Shown here: piece after piece, positions 1 through 6,135 of the stretch
Position numbering within the stretch: position 1 is the stretch's first letter
Layout: each line of letters starts with the position of its first letter
DNA from: Acidimicrobiia bacterium
Lineage (GTDB): Bacteria > Actinomycetota > Acidimicrobiia > IMCC26256 > PALSA-555
Length of the DNA stretch: 13,867 nucleotides
Direction: 5' to 3'
Assembly (NCBI GenBank): GCA_017853455.1
Contig: JAFMJM010000040.1
Span: 1-13,867, forward strand
Position numbers and translations under genes: made by a program
The notes under the pieces: model-generated
Told to the model about the DNA's origin: nothing
The model's input: only the letters and a program-made list of their open reading frames with translations
The model's database searches: none

Positions 1-163
1 CCGGTCCGACGGCGGGTCCCGGCCCGGCGAGGCGGGTGGTCAGGGCGCGCGCGGACCGGACCGCCCGCTCGGCCAGGGGCGCGAGCCAGGTGGTGTCGGT
101 GACGAACCGGTGGGCGACCTCGGCGAACGGTCGCTCGAGGTCGACGAAGTCGCGGGCGAACAT
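1..163 (-). CDS. Unknown protein, N-terminal part (cut by left edge)
   Basis: An open frame on the minus strand begins with ATG at 163-161 and runs off the left edge, giving 54 residues that begin MFARDFVDLERPFAEV. The frame has the GC-rich third positions expected of coding DNA here. It follows the kinase gene on the same strand after a 44-nt gap. I do not recognise the family, and there is no signal peptide or membrane segment in the visible part. The composition is amphipathic (acidic, then Arg/Ala-rich), as in a soluble cytoplasmic protein. A weak DosR-like inverted repeat lies about 46 nt upstream, so it may belong to the same regulon; this is speculative. Confidence 0.6.
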   Translation of the reverse strand, partial: MFARDFVDLERPFAEVAHRFVTDTTWLAPLAERAVRSARALTTRLAGPGPAVGP

Positions 164-202
164 ACGTGGGCGACTGTGCCCCACGCTCCGTGCGGGACCG
201 GG

Positions 203-216
203 GGGTCCTACGTCCC
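203..216. promoter_or_regulatory. Weak DosR-like inverted repeat upstream of the left-edge gene
   Basis: The core reads GGGTC-CTAC-GTCCC. It has the same 5-4-5 spacing as the DevR/DosR core GGGAC-TWWA-GTCCC but with three mismatches. It overlaps the TAG stop of the kinase gene and is centred about 46 nt upstream of the ATG at 163. In such GC-rich DNA this match could be chance. Confidence 0.22.
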
Positions 217-1386
217 GACCGGCGGGCGGATGGTCCACTCCGTGCGGGTGCCCGTCGGGACGTTCGGGACGATCCGGTACACGCCGTCGAGGGCGTCGGC
301 GCGGGCGGCGAGGTTGGCCAGTCCCCGGCCGTGCCCGGGTCGGGGTCGGTCGGCGTCGGGGTCGGGACCCCGGCCGTCGTCGACCACCACGAGGTGCAGC
401 ACGTCGTCGTCGAAGCCGAGCTCGACGGTCACCGTGCGGGCATCGGCGTGCCGCACGGTGTTGGCCAGGGTCTCGCGGAGTGCGGCCGCGGTCGCGTCGA
501 CGGCGGTGGCGTCCCGGCACCGGTCGAGGTCGGGTGGGAGGCGGACGTCCACGACGAGCCCGGTGTCGCGGGTCATCTCGTCGACGACGGCCAGGACCGT
601 CGCGGTGAGACCGGCGCGGTCGGTCGGCTCGAGGGCGAGGTCGAAGACGGTCTGGCGGATCTCGGTCACGATGCCGTCGAGCTCGTCGACGGCGTTCTCC
701 ACCCGACCGACGAGGTCCTCGACGGGGAGACGCACGGCGGCCTGCAACGACATGCCGGTGGCGAACAGGCGCTGGATGACCTTGTCGTGGAGGTCGCGGG
801 CGATCCGCTCGCGGTCGTGCACGACGGCCAGGTCCTGCTGGCGGGCGTGGAGCCGCGCGTTCTCCACCGCCACGGCGGCGATCGCGGCGAGGGACGCGAC
901 CAGGATCTCGTCGTCGAGGGAGAACTCGTCGGCTCCCCGCTTCTCGCAGAGGTAGAGGTTGCCGAACACGTCGTCGCCGATCCGGATCGGGACCCCGAGG
1001 AACGAGCGCATGGGCGGATGGCCCGGGGGGAATCCGGCGGCGGCCGGGTGGGTGGCGAGGTCGGCGAGGCGCAGGGGCCGCGGGTCGTCGACGAGCAGTC
1101 CGAGCACGCCCCGTCCGACGGGCAGGCCGACGATGGCGGCCTCCTGGGCGGAGGTGAGGCCGGTCGTGATGAACTCGGACAGCCGACCGGCGTCGTCGAG
1201 CACCCCGAGCGCCCCGTACCGGGCGCCGGCCAGGTCGGTCGCGGCCTCGACGACGTGGGTGAGCACGGCGGGGAGCTCGAGGCCGGCCGCCACCCCCGCG
1301 ACGGCCTCGAGCAGGCGGGGGAGGTGGGCGAACTCGGGTTGGGTCGGGCGTTCGGGTGTCGATCCCATGTGATTCCATTGTTTCAT
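208..1386 (-). CDS. devS: DevS/DosS-like sensor histidine kinase with a single GAF domain
   Basis: Sensor kinase of the NarL-type (HisKA_3) class, expected to autophosphorylate and pass phosphate to the divergent regulator at 1400. Residues about 28-180 form one GAF domain, closely resembling the heme GAF of mycobacterial DevS: His113 and His123 (in GHPPM) line up with DevS His139 and the proximal heme ligand His149, an alignment made from memory. The H-box RIARDLHDKVIQRLFATG has phospho-acceptor His200. The HATPase_c part shows an N-box at Asn309, DDGRG at 336-340 and a glycine-rich GHGRGLANL at 351-359. There are no membrane segments. Mycobacterial DevS has two GAF domains and about 578 residues; this 392-aa protein has one. 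Translation could begin instead at the ATG at 1368, giving 386 aa. Family assignment is firm; heme binding is inference. Confidence 0.9.
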   Translation of the reverse strand: MKQWNHMGSTPERPTQPEFAHLPRLLEAVAGVAAGLELPAVLTHVVEAATDLAGARYGALGVLDDAGRLSEFITTGLTSAQEAAIVGLPVGRGVLGLLVDDPRPLRLADLATHPAAAGFPPGHPPMRSFLGVPIRIGDDVFGNLYLCEKRGADEFSLDDEILVASLAAIAAVAVENARLHARQQDLAVVHDRERIARDLHDKVIQRLFATGMSLQAAVRLPVEDLVGRVENAVDELDGIVTEIRQTVFDLALEPTDRAGLTATVLAVVDEMTRDTGLVVDVRLPPDLDRCRDATAVDATAAALRETLANTVRHADARTVTVELGFDDDVLHLVVVDDGRGPDPDADRPRPGHGRGLANLAARADALDGVYRIVPNVPTGTRTEWTIRPPVGT

Positions 1387-1387
1387 C

Positions 1388-1393
1388 TATGCT
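1388..1393 (+). promoter_or_regulatory. -10 box (TATGCT) of a leaderless promoter for the response regulator
   Basis: TATGCT ends 6 nt before the ATG at 1400, placing the predicted transcription start at the start codon. There is no Shine-Dalgarno sequence in the 13-bp gap between the divergent kinase and regulator genes. Confidence 0.55.
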
Positions 1394-1399
1394 GGACCC

Positions 1400-2134
1400 A
1401 TGACAAACCGGAGCAGCTCCAACGGGACGGCCACGGGTCCGAAGGCCCCCGCCGAGGCCGAGGCCGAGGTCGGATCCGGCGCCGAGCGACCGATCCGCGT
1501 CTTCCTCCTCGACGACCACGAGGTCGTCCGCCGGGGTCTTCGCGACCTCCTCGAGGCCGACGGCGACATCACCGTGGTCGGCGAGGCCGGCACCGTCGAC
1601 GAGGCGCTGCGCCGGATCCCGCCGACGCGCCCCGACGTGGCCGTCCTCGACGTCCGCCTGCCCGACGGCAGCGGCGTGGGGGTGTGCCGGACGATCCGCG
1701 ACGACCACCCCGAGGTGCGGTGCCTCATCCTCACGTCGTTCTCCGACGACGAGGCCCTGTTCCAGGCGATCATGGCCGGGGCGTCGGGCTACCTCCTCAA
1801 GCAGGTGCGTGGCACCGACCTCGTCGACGCGGTGCGGCGCGTCGCGGCCGGTCAGTCGCTGCTCGACCCGGAGGTGACCAGCCGCGTACTCGAGCGACTG
1901 CGGGCCCCGTCGGAGTCCGACGAGCGCCTGGCCCGCCTGACCGAGCAGGAACGGCGCATCCTCGACCTCATCGCCGACGGGCTCACCAACCGCCAGATCG
2001 CCCAGCGTGTCCACCTGGCCGAGAAGACGGTCAAGAACTACGTGTCGAATCTGCTCGCGAAGTTGGGCATGGAGCGCCGGACGCAGGCCGCGGTCTTCGC
2101 CGCCGGGTTGCGCGACCGGACGCCGTCGGTCTGA
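1400..2134 (+). CDS. devR: DevR/DosR-like response regulator (NarL/LuxR family)
   Basis: Cytoplasmic transcription regulator paired head-to-head with the kinase at 208-1386. After a low-complexity N-terminal extension of about 30 residues comes a full receiver domain (about 31-150) with acidic pocket Asp38/Asp39, phospho-acceptor Asp84 in VLDVRLPDG, Thr112 and Lys134. A LuxR-type helix-turn-helix follows (about 178-240). The segment LAEKTVKNYVSNLLAKLGM, followed by ERRTQAAVFA, is nearly identical to Mycobacterium tuberculosis DevR as I remember it. It keeps the Lys, Lys and Asn (209, 212, 213) corresponding to the DNA-contacting Lys179/Lys182/Asn183. It should therefore read a GGGAC-N4-GTCCC type site, and such a site lies at 2612-2631. 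In mycobacteria DevR responds to hypoxia, NO and CO; the signal here is unknown. Confidence 0.93.
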   Translation: MTNRSSSNGTATGPKAPAEAEAEVGSGAERPIRVFLLDDHEVVRRGLRDLLEADGDITVVGEAGTVDEALRRIPPTRPDVAVLDVRLPDGSGVGVCRTIRDDHPEVRCLILTSFSDDEALFQAIMAGASGYLLKQVRGTDLVDAVRRVAAGQSLLDPEVTSRVLERLRAPSESDERLARLTEQERRILDLIADGLTNRQIAQRVHLAEKTVKNYVSNLLAKLGMERRTQAAVFAAGLRDRTPSV

Positions 2135-2138
2135 CGGG

Positions 2139-2579
2139 TCACGCCGGTCGACCGGCCGGGACGATCACCACCGCGACGTCGGCCCGGTGCGACAGCGTGT
2201 GGGCCACGCTGCCGAGGACCAACTCGGCGAACCCGCCGTGGCCCCGACGCCCGACGACGATCAGGTCGGCACCCCGCTCACGGGCGACCCGGGTGATCGC
2301 CTCGACGGGGCTGCCCTCGAAGAGCTCCTCGTGGACGACGAGGCCGGCGTCGCGCAGCGGCGCGCACCAGTCGTGGAGCTGCTCACGCACCGCCGTGCGC
2401 ACCGAGTCGTCGAGGACGAACGGCGCCACCGGGACGGTGGGTGGCGGCATGGTCAGGGCGGTGTCGATCGAGTGGACGACCGCCACCTCCGCTCCGAGGA
2501 GCCCGGCGTTGCGGACGACCCACTCGACGGCGGCGTGGGCGCCGGGGGAGCCGTCGGTGCCGAGGACGATGGTGCGCAT
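2139..2579 (-). CDS. Universal stress protein (UspA family, ATP-binding type)
   Basis: A 146-aa single-domain USP. The N-terminal strand MRTIVLGTDGS is typical, with Asp9 as the conserved acidic residue. The C-terminal ATP-binding motif G-x2-G-x9-G-S is intact at Gly110, Gly113, Gly123 and Ser124. Proteins of this subgroup bind ATP and modulate growth under hypoxia or starvation; several USPs are core DosR regulon members in mycobacteria. The start at 2579 is the first that gives a normal USP N-terminus; a longer frame upstream is only the antisense shadow of the next gene. It converges with the response regulator gene with 4 bp between stop codons. Its promoter region holds a DosR-type box centred about 42 nt upstream of the start codon. 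Confidence 0.93.
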   Translation of the reverse strand: MRTIVLGTDGSPGAHAAVEWVVRNAGLLGAEVAVVHSIDTALTMPPPTVPVAPFVLDDSVRTAVREQLHDWCAPLRDAGLVVHEELFEGSPVEAITRVARERGADLIVVGRRGHGGFAELVLGSVAHTLSHRADVAVVIVPAGRPA

Positions 2580-2585
2580 CCGACC

Positions 2586-2591
2586 AGTCTG
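2586..2591 (-). promoter_or_regulatory. Weak -10 element (CAGACT) for the universal stress protein
   Basis: On the minus strand CAGACT ends 6 nt before the ATG, the same spacing seen at the leaderless promoters here, but with C instead of T at the first position. No -35 is evident. A weak core promoter next to an activator box fits activator-dependent transcription. Confidence 0.35.
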
Positions 2592-2611
2592 GCCGGAGCC
2601 GACGGACCGGG

Positions 2612-2631
2612 ATCGGGACCTTGGTCCCGGG
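2612..2631. promoter_or_regulatory. DevR/DosR-type operator between divergent genes
   Basis: The 16-bp core CGGGACCTTGGTCCCG (2614-2629) has perfect 7-bp arms around TT. Aligned with the mycobacterial DosR consensus TTSGGGACTWWAGTCCCSAA, both GGGAC/GTCCC half sites, their 4-bp spacing, the central WW and the flanking S positions match; five positions differ (the first, T9, A12 and the last two). The centre is about 42 nt upstream of the stress-protein start, a typical class II activator position if that mRNA is leaderless, and about 64 nt upstream of the ATG at 2686. A larger imperfect symmetry (2607-2638) repeats GGGATC on both flanks. Regulation of both genes by the regulator at 1400 is inferred. 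Confidence 0.7.
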
Positions 2632-2685
2632 ATCCGGGTCGGACGGCCGGGGTGGCGCCGGGCCACGACGGGCGAGCATGTCGGA

Positions 2686-3288
2686 ATGCGAGTTCTCCTG
2701 GTCGGTACCCGCCCCGACGCCGTCGACGACACCCGGACCGTGCTCGAGGACGCCGGCCACGAGGTGGTGCAGTGCCGCGACGCGCACGCCGAGGCCTTCG
2801 CCTGCACCGCGCTCACCGATCGGGGGTCGTGCCCCTTCGAGGTCGGTCCCGTCGACGTCGTCGTCACCGCCCGTGAGCGGGCGCTCGGGGCCCCGGCCGC
2901 CCGGGAGGACGGTGCGGTCTGCGGCATCCACCGCCTGGTGCCCCTCGTGGTGCACGGGGCGACCGCCGCCGATCCGTTCGCCCCTTGGGCGGCGGCCGAG
3001 TCCCAGACCTCCGACGAATTGCGGGCCGCGGTCCTCGCCGTGGGGACCGCACCGCTGCCCGAGCACGGTCGCACGGCGACGGCGACCCTCCGTGACGTCC
3101 TCACGGTCGCCAGGGTCGATCCCGCCGGGTCGGACGCCGTCGTCACGCGGGTGAACGGTCGGCTCGTGGTGCGCCTCGACCTCGCCCCCGACGCCCGCGA
3201 CCACGCCCCGAACGCGACGGTGCGCATCCTCACCGCCCTGCGGGCCCTCGACCCGTACGCCGACGGCATCGACGTCGTACGCGTCTGA
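2686..3288 (+). CDS. Degenerate receiver-like protein with four cysteines, unknown function
   Basis: A 200-aa soluble protein. The first ~100 residues read like a response-regulator receiver fold: MRVLLVGTRPDAVDDTRTVL (strand plus helix), AGHEVVQC (strand 2), VDVVVTARE (strand 3) and HRLVPLVVHG (strand 4). The phospho-acceptor Asp expected at the end of strand 3 is replaced by the Thr61-Ala-Arg-Glu stretch, and the acidic pocket is reduced, so canonical phosphorylation is unlikely. Instead there are Cys30, Cys40, Cys49 (C-x8-C) and Cys79 in or near the loops, possible redox or metal ligands. Residues ~130-200 form a second small alpha/beta part ending in a conserved-looking ALRALDPYADGIDVV. 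No Shine-Dalgarno sequence; a weak -10 (GAGCAT) sits 6 nt before the ATG. It is divergent from the stress protein across the DosR-type box, suggesting a role in the same stress response. I cannot name the family. Confidence 0.8.
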   Translation: MRVLLVGTRPDAVDDTRTVLEDAGHEVVQCRDAHAEAFACTALTDRGSCPFEVGPVDVVVTARERALGAPAAREDGAVCGIHRLVPLVVHGATAADPFAPWAAAESQTSDELRAAVLAVGTAPLPEHGRTATATLRDVLTVARVDPAGSDAVVTRVNGRLVVRLDLAPDARDHAPNATVRILTALRALDPYADGIDVVRV

Positions 3289-3300
3289 GCCGGCAACCGA

Positions 3301-3323
3301 CGGGCCCGGACCGTCCCGGCCCG
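3301..3323. terminator. Imperfect inverted repeat, possible terminator
   Basis: Eleven-base arms around position 3312 pair with one mismatch; as RNA it would form a 6-bp GC stem (CGGGCC/GGCCCG) with an 11-nt loop. It lies 12 bp after the stop of the receiver-like gene and upstream of the next promoter. There is no T-tract, so termination is only suggested; an operator is the alternative. Confidence 0.35.
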
Positions 3324-3342
3324 CAGGCCGGTCCCGGATCGC

Positions 3343-3348
3343 TACATT
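3343..3348 (+). promoter_or_regulatory. -10 box (TACATT) of a leaderless promoter for mca
   Basis: TACATT ends 7 nt before the GTG at 3356, with no Shine-Dalgarno sequence. The placement supports the GTG as the first codon and transcription start. Confidence 0.55.
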
Positions 3349-3355
3349 CGGCGCC

Positions 3356-4282
3356 GTGTCCACCACCCGTCCCGCCGTCCCGCCCGTCGACACCGCCGGC
3401 GTGCCGCTGAGCATCCTCACGGTCCACGCCCACCCCGACGACGAGGCGTCGAAGGGGGCCGGGACGATCGCCCGCTACCACGACGAGGGCATCCACACGG
3501 TGCTGGTGTGCTGCACGGGCGGCGAGGCCGGCGACATCCTCAACCCGGCCGTCGACACCCCCGAGGTCCGGGAGAACCTCTTCGCGGTCCGCATGCAGGA
3601 GCTCGACAACGCCGCGGCGGCCATCGGCTACGACGTCGTGCACCGTCTGGGGTACCACGACTCGGGGATGCCCGACAGCGAGCACAACGCCCGCCCCGAC
3701 AACTTCGCCAACGCCCCGATGGACGAAGCCGTCGAGCGGCTGGTGCGGATCATCCGGGCCGAGCGCCCGCAGGTCGTCGTGACCTACGCCGACGACCGGA
3801 AGTTCTATCCGCACCCCGACCACATCATGGTGCACGAGATCTCCCTCCCGGCCTTCGAGGCCGCGGGCGACCCGGACGCGTTCCCCGACGCCGGACCGCC
3901 GTGGCAGCCGTGCAAGCTCTACTTCACCGGCTTCTCCCGGCAGCGGGTCCAGGCGCTCCACGAGGAGTTCCTCCGCCGCGGCGAGGAGAGCCCCTACGCC
4001 CAGTGGTTCGAGCGCGAGCTCCCCGACGTGGCGGAGCAGTTCACGACGTTCGTCGACGTCGGCGACTGGCTCCACCGTCGACGCGAGGGTCTGTTGGCCC
4101 ACCGCACGCAGGTCGATCCCGACGGGTTCTGGATGCGCCTGCCCGACGACGACGTCCGCCGCGTCTTCCCGTGGGAGGAGTTCGTGCTGCACCGCTCCCT
4201 GGTCCCGACCGGGGTCCCCGACGGTGAGGTCGAGGACGACCTGTTCGCCGGCGTCCGGTCCGGCGCGGGGTCGGCGGCGTGA
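3356..4282 (+). CDS. mca: Mycothiol S-conjugate amidase
   Basis: LmbE/PIG-L-family zinc amidase, 308 aa. In actinobacteria Mca cleaves mycothiol S-conjugates of alkylating agents and drugs to a mercapturic acid (exported) and GlcN-Ins (recycled). The metal motif AHPDDE gives His26 and Asp29 as ligands and Asp28 as general base; the third ligand is His156 in YPHPDH. The following SKG (Lys33) resembles Mca rather than the paralogue MshB. Further Mca-like stretches are TGGEAGDILNP, GYHDSGMP, KLYFTGFSRQR and HRTQVDP, running to the C-terminus. The start is set by the -10 box 7 nt upstream. The stop overlaps the GTG of the SCP2-like gene by GTGA, so the two are probably co-transcribed and translationally coupled. 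Confidence 0.9.
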   Translation: MSTTRPAVPPVDTAGVPLSILTVHAHPDDEASKGAGTIARYHDEGIHTVLVCCTGGEAGDILNPAVDTPEVRENLFAVRMQELDNAAAAIGYDVVHRLGYHDSGMPDSEHNARPDNFANAPMDEAVERLVRIIRAERPQVVVTYADDRKFYPHPDHIMVHEISLPAFEAAGDPDAFPDAGPPWQPCKLYFTGFSRQRVQALHEEFLRRGEESPYAQWFERELPDVAEQFTTFVDVGDWLHRRREGLLAHRTQVDPDGFWMRLPDDDVRRVFPWEEFVLHRSLVPTGVPDGEVEDDLFAGVRSGAGSAA

Positions 4283-4668
4283 CGGTCCGTCACCTGTCGC
4301 AGGAGTGGCTCGACGAGACGCGCGCCCTGGCCGCGGACCAGCCCGAGCGGCCCGGTGCGACCGCCCGCATCCAGTACGTGGTCACCGGCCCCACCGGCAC
4401 CGTCGAGTACGCCTGGGACCTCCAGGACGGCCGCCTGCTCGCGTCGTTCCTCGGGCGGATCGCCGACCCCGACGTCACGATCCGGGCCTCGCTGGCCGAC
4501 TGGACCGCCATCGCCCGGGGTCAGCTCGACCTCGACGGGGCGTTCCTCCAGGGTCTCGTCACCGTCGACGGATCGACCGCGGTCTTCCTCCGCCTCCTGC
4601 CGCTCACCCGGTCGGCCGAGTACCTCGCGCTCCAGGCCCGGGTCCGGGCGGTCACCGACTTCGACTGA
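4279..4668 (+). CDS. SCP2 sterol-binding-like domain protein
   Basis: A 129-aa single-domain protein. The central part has features of the SCP2 lipid-carrier fold: a beta strand pattern (ARIQYVVTG...TVEYAWDLQDGRL), then PDVTIRASLADWTAIARGQLDLDGAFLQGLVTVDGS, which matches the usual 'dv.i..s..dw..i..G..d...a...G.l.v.Gd' pattern of SCP2 proteins. Such domains bind acyl or sterol-like hydrophobic ligands, but the ligand is not predictable here. GTG start inside the mca stop (4-bp overlap); the 3' end overlaps the convergent DUF429 gene by 17 bp. The link with mca may mean disposal of hydrophobic mycothiol conjugates; that is inference. Confidence 0.75.
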   Translation: MTVRHLSQEWLDETRALAADQPERPGATARIQYVVTGPTGTVEYAWDLQDGRLLASFLGRIADPDVTIRASLADWTAIARGQLDLDGAFLQGLVTVDGSTAVFLRLLPLTRSAEYLALQARVRAVTDFD

Positions 4669-5275
4669 GCGGCAGCGCCAGGAGGCCCTCGGCCGGATCG
4701 CCGAGCAGCTCGGCGGTGCCGTCGAGCACGGCCCGGGCAGCCACGGCGCAGAGGGCGGCGTCGACCTCGTCGATGGTCCGCAGCGCGGAGTGGTCGACCC
4801 CGGCGACGTCGAGGGCGCCGCGCCGCCACGCCAGCTTGGTCCGGGGGTCGCGCAGCAGGCCGGTCCCGGGTGGTCCGCCGCGGAGGACGACCGCGACGGC
4901 GTGCGGGTAGGTCTCGTAGGTGGGGACGGCTTCGGCGCCGGCGTGCACCGCGAATCCGTGGCGCATCCAGGCGTAGAACGGCCGGGTCTCGCCGCGGGCG
5001 GCGTCGGGGGTGGTGAACAGCGAGAAGCCGCGGGCGGCCAGGATGCGTTCGGCGCTGCGGCGGGACCCGGGTGCGGCCCACCCGCGGGGTGCGTCGATGC
5101 CGACCACCGCGGGGCGGACCGCGGCCACGAGGGAGTGCATCCCGTCCCGGCCGCGGACCTTGCCCTGGGGGTGGGCGACCCCGTCGGGGGTGAGGGCGAC
5201 GGCGTCACAGCCCCGACGTTCGGCGGCGACGTCGACGCCGAGGACGGTCCCCGCGGTCGCGGCCGGTCCCGTCAC
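4652..5275 (-). CDS. DUF429 family protein (predicted RNase H-like fold)
   Basis: A 207-aa protein with the acidic signature of DUF429: GVDVAAERRG (Asp15), VVGIDAPRG (Asp61), TYETYPHA (Glu121) and TIDEVDAALCAVAA (Asp169/Asp172). These acidic residues are spaced as in predicted RNase H-fold nucleases; the biological substrate of the family is unknown. GTG start 8 nt after the stop of the ChbG-like gene; the longer upstream frame is only a shadow of that gene. It is the last gene of the thiolase operon and overlaps the convergent SCP2-like gene by 17 bp, so no intergenic terminator separates them. Confidence 0.8.
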   Translation of the reverse strand: MTGPAATAGTVLGVDVAAERRGCDAVALTPDGVAHPQGKVRGRDGMHSLVAAVRPAVVGIDAPRGWAAPGSRRSAERILAARGFSLFTTPDAARGETRPFYAWMRHGFAVHAGAEAVPTYETYPHAVAVVLRGGPPGTGLLRDPRTKLAWRRGALDVAGVDHSALRTIDEVDAALCAVAARAVLDGTAELLGDPAEGLLALPLSRSR

Positions 5276-5283
5276 GGGGTCGG

Positions 5284-6135
5284 TCAGGCGCCGGCGCGCT
5301 GGAGGTCGCGCAGCTCGCGGTAGCCGATCAGCGTGACGCCGGCCCGGTCGAGGAGGTCGGAGAACGACGGATCGGCGCAGAGCAGCGCGTGGTCCTCGAC
5401 CCGCCCGGCCCAGTCGGGGTGCGACGCCCGCAACTCGTCGGTGTCGACGGCGGGGTGGAGGAAGATCTCGGTGACACCGGGACCGAGGGCGAAGACGGCC
5501 TGCTCGATCGCGTGGCGGGCGCCGACCGGCGTCACGACCAGATGGTCGGGGAAGATCAGGCCCTCGGCGGCGGCGAGGTCGCGGTACGGGAAGCCGACGG
5601 CCCGCTCGCCACCGGCCGGCCCCATCCGGACGGGGAGCCCGAAGTCGACGGCGAGCTCGAGGTAGACGTCGAAGAACTCGGGGCGCAGCTGGAGCGTCCC
5701 CATGTGGCTGTCGAGGTGACTCACGTCGAAGCCCCACAGGATGGCGCGCTCGACCTGGGCCCGACACTCACGGCGCACCTCCTCGACGTCGGCGTGGTCC
5801 CAGGTGTCCTCGATGGTGCGGGGGAACCCACCGTCACCGTCGAGCAGGCTCGGCGCGGAGGTGATCGGCCCCCAGCGGTACGTCTCCCACTCGGCGTTGA
5901 GCGTGAGGTGGACGCCGACGTCCTCGCCGCGGTACTGCGCGGCGGCGTCGCGGGCCCACGGGCACGGCACCATCAGCGACGCGCTGGTGGCCAACCCGCT
6001 GCGCAACGACTCGTAGACCGCGACGTTCGCCGCCCGGGAGGAGCCGAGGTCGTCGCAGGTGACGATCAGCAGACGGTCGTCGGGGGTGAACCCCAACCGC
6101 TCGGCGAGCGGTGCGGACGCTGCGACCCCGCTCAC
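5284..6135 (-). CDS. ChbG/HpnK/YdjC-type carbohydrate deacetylase
   Basis: A 283-aa protein of the YdjC family, metal-dependent deacetylases acting on N-acetylated sugars (ChbG on chitooligosaccharides, HpnK in hopanoid glycan modification). Visible motifs: CDDLGSS with Asp28 and Asp29, GVHLTLNAEW with His76, SHLDSHMGT with His140 and His144 (metal), and IFLHPAVDTDEL near residue 225. No signal peptide, so probably cytoplasmic. The GTG at 6135 overlaps the thiolase TGA as GTGA, supporting this start and coupled translation. The substrate cannot be told from sequence; co-location with a thiolase rather than chitin genes makes a chitobiose role unlikely. Confidence 0.85.
   Translation of the reverse strand: MSGVAASAPLAERLGFTPDDRLLIVTCDDLGSSRAANVAVYESLRSGLATSASLMVPCPWARDAAAQYRGEDVGVHLTLNAEWETYRWGPITSAPSLLDGDGGFPRTIEDTWDHADVEEVRRECRAQVERAILWGFDVSHLDSHMGTLQLRPEFFDVYLELAVDFGLPVRMGPAGGERAVGFPYRDLAAAEGLIFPDHLVVTPVGARHAIEQAVFALGPGVTEIFLHPAVDTDELRASHPDWAGRVEDHALLCADPSFSDLLDRAGVTLIGYRELRDLQRAGA

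Noticed and set aside
2143..2156. Perfect 14-bp palindrome GCCGGTCGACCGGC near the convergent ends of the regulator and stress-protein genes
   Set aside because: It lies inside the last codons of the stress protein, has no loop or T-tract, and such GC palindromes are expected by chance in this composition.
166..3288. A plus-strand frame open for about 1040 codons across the kinase antisense, the regulator and beyond
   Set aside because: It is antisense or out-of-frame to genes with clear domain motifs; its length results from very high GC content. Only its last 200 codons (from 2686) form a real gene.
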